Assembly: GCA_905214605.1 (NCBI GenBank)
Contig: CAJMMY010000067.1
Span: 1 to 6,238 of the forward strand
Length of the DNA: 6,238 nt
Source: an uncultured bacterium
GTDB taxonomy: Bacteria > Bacillota_A > Clostridia > Oscillospirales > Oscillospiraceae
Reading direction: 5' to 3'
Made by a program: the position numbers and the translations under genes. This document shows, piece by piece, positions 5,620-6,238 of the stretch (within the stretch, counting starts at the first letter, position 1; the number at the start of each line of letters is the position of its first letter). The notes under the pieces were generated by a model that did no database searches, had not been told where the DNA came from, and was given only the letters and a program-made list of their open reading frames with translations.

Positions 5620-6024
5620 TTAGAAATCCACCGACAGGTTTTCCAACCCGTTGGCCTCAAATTCCTGCATGTATTCTTCGATGCGGTTGTTCAGCGGGGC
5701 GGGGTCTTCCGGCTCACCGAACAGATTCAAATCCCGGCGGGCCAGCTCTTCCGCCAGAATTTCGAAAAATACGGCGTCTTCATAATCACAGATGGCCTCA
5801 TGAATGCCGCCCTCTTGAAAGGCTTTGCTGGGTTTCGGAACCCCGAAGGGTGTTTGCACCAGCGATTTCATGCCGCACTTTGGGGCATAGGAAAAAATTT
5901 TGGATTCCATATAATCGTAATCCCCGATGCGGTCCCTGCCCCGGGCAGAGTTCAGAATCCAGTTGCCCACGTACACCAAATCCAGCAGCCGGCGATATTC
6001 CAAATCCGTCAATTCGATTGTCAT
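5620..6024 (-). CDS. uncharacterised protein, 134 residues
   Basis: I do not recognise a named domain. The product begins MTIELTDLEYRRLLDLVYVG, followed by NWILNSARGRDRIGDYDYME, and looks largely helical and acidic, with no membrane span or signal peptide. Acidic segments EGGIHEAICDYEDAVFFEIL (71-90) and AEELARRDL (91-99) are followed by a Pro-rich break (GEPEDPAP, 103-110) and a last helix NNRIEEYMQEFEANG. I recall similar short proteins in Clostridia but no function. AAGGGAGGG (6030-6038) is five to six bases before this ATG. A GTG at 6102 in the same frame lies upstream of the predicted transcription start, so it cannot be used from that promoter. The stop codon abuts the ribosome binding site of the DUF1796-type gene. 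Confidence 0.85.
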   Translation of the reverse strand: MTIELTDLEYRRLLDLVYVGNWILNSARGRDRIGDYDYMESKIFSYAPKCGMKSLVQTPFGVPKPSKAFQEGGIHEAICDYEDAVFFEILAEELARRDLNLFGEPEDPAPLNNRIEEYMQEFEANGLENLSVDF

Positions 6025-6072
6025 AATGACCCTCCCTTGCAGATACTTACGCATAATTTTCTTTTGTACCCC

Positions 6073-6101
6073 ATTATAGCAAGGGACAGACCGGAATTCC
6101 A
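6073..6101 (-). promoter_or_regulatory. extended -10 promoter of the 134-aa/DUF1796 unit
   Basis: On the - strand TATAAT (6078-6073) is a perfect -10 and is preceded by TGC, giving the TGn extension. The best -35 at 17-bp spacing is TGGAAT (6101-6096), a weak match, as expected for an extended -10 promoter. Start of transcription would be near 6066, leaving a leader of about 42 nt before the ATG at 6024. Confidence 0.7.
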
Positions 6102-6132
6102 CAAAAAATATCAGGGAAATCCAAGGAATATC

Positions 6133-6161
6133 TTGTATTCTTCCGGTGTTTCAGCTAAAAT
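6133..6161 (+). promoter_or_regulatory. sigma-A promoter of the last gene
   Basis: TTGTAT (6133-6138) and TAAAAT (6156-6161) are 17 bases apart. Transcription would start near 6168, giving a leader of about 24 nt to the ATG at 6192. It is divergent from the promoter at 6073-6101, with about 30 bases between the two -35 regions. Confidence 0.6.
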
Positions 6162-6175
6162 GATAAGGATTATGA
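6161..6175 (+). promoter_or_regulatory. possible Fur-like operator over the start site
   Basis: TGATAAG-G-ATTATGA fits the 7-1-7 Fur box (TGATAAT-n-ATTATCA) at 12 of 14 positions. It begins at the last base of the -10 box and covers the predicted start of transcription, where a repressor would act. Its own dyad symmetry is imperfect, with two mismatched pairs, and AT-rich promoter DNA can give such a match by chance. The call is tentative. Confidence 0.25.
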
Positions 6176-6191
6176 GATTGGCAGGAGAATC

Positions 6192-6238
6192 ATGAACAAA
6201 AAAGTATTGATCACTGTCTCCGGTTTTCAGCGTTTGGA
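6192..6238 (+). CDS. start of a gene cut by the window end, possibly DUF1934
   Basis: The first 15 codons and two bases of a sixteenth are visible: MNKKVLITVSGFQRL. AGGAGAA (6183-6189) lies just before the ATG, and a 17-bp-spaced promoter precedes it. The MxKKVLIxxxGxQ opening resembles the small beta-barrel proteins of the DUF1934/YwiB type as I remember them. Fifteen residues are too few to be sure, and the rest of the gene is beyond the window. Confidence 0.5.
   Translation, partial: MNKKVLITVSGFQRL

Noticed and set aside
5610..5660. TTG start adding 17 residues to the DUF1796-type protein
   Set aside because: It would overlap the preceding gene, while AAGGAG sits right before the ATG at 5609 and the conserved part begins soon after it.
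6025..6102. GTG start adding 26 residues to the 134-residue protein
   Set aside because: It lies upstream of the predicted transcription start, and AAGGGAGGG fits the ATG at 6024.
4881..6195. Open frames of 381 and 283 codons on the + strand
   Set aside because: They are opposite the DUF1796-type and 134-residue genes, which have good ribosome binding sites and a promoter; the + strand translations look like random Arg/Pro-rich sequence.
1..6238. CRISPR arrays, insertion sequences, tRNA/rRNA genes, integrase or toxin-antitoxin pairs
   Set aside because: I found no regularly spaced repeats, transposase or integrase motifs, or tRNA-like stretches; the window is a housekeeping operon plus small accessory genes.

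Overview
The window looks like chromosomal DNA of an endospore-forming, moderately GC-rich Clostridia, most plausibly a member of the Oscillospiraceae/Ruminococcaceae. The grounds are the Firmicutes order of the alpha ribosomal operon, strong AGGAGG-type ribosome binding sites, a zinc-less S4 protein, a SpoVAC protein, and small proteins resembling families (DUF6054, DUF1796) that I associate with gut Clostridia. The taxon is an inference from style, not a match.

Region 1 (1-3230, + strand) is the distal end of the large ribosomal protein cluster: the 3' end of infA, then rpmJ, rpsM, rpsK, rpsD, rpoA and rplQ, closed by a strong intrinsic terminator. These genes supply translation initiation factor 1, ribosomal proteins L36, S13, S11, S4 and L17, and the RNA polymerase alpha subunit. 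All appear intact. The least ordinary part is the 135-nt leader between rpmJ and rpsM. It holds four consecutive potential hairpins, and the last carries the rpsM Shine-Dalgarno sequence in its loop. This is where S4-type feedback control of an alpha operon would be expected. Smaller hairpins sit between rpsD and rpoA and between rpoA and rplQ.

Region 2 (3231-4380, + strand) is a separate two-gene unit with a near-consensus sigma-A promoter. It encodes a 107-residue DUF6054-like protein and a 228-residue protein I do not recognise. It ends at a hairpin terminator that also works for the convergent gene.

Region 3 (4345-6102, - strand) has, in order of transcription, an extended -10 promoter, a 134-residue unknown protein, a 236-residue DUF1796-type putative papain-like cysteine peptidase, a terminator, and spoVAC. 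SpoVAC is a membrane component of the spore dipicolinic acid channel. Here it stands alone, without spoVAD or spoVAE downstream. Its Shine-Dalgarno sequence lies in the 3' arm of the terminator of the preceding genes, and its start codon follows the U-tract directly.

Region 4 (6103-6238, + strand) has a divergent promoter, a possible Fur-like operator and the first 15 codons of a gene that runs off the window, perhaps a DUF1934 protein. I saw no RNA genes, insertion sequences, CRISPR arrays or phage genes.
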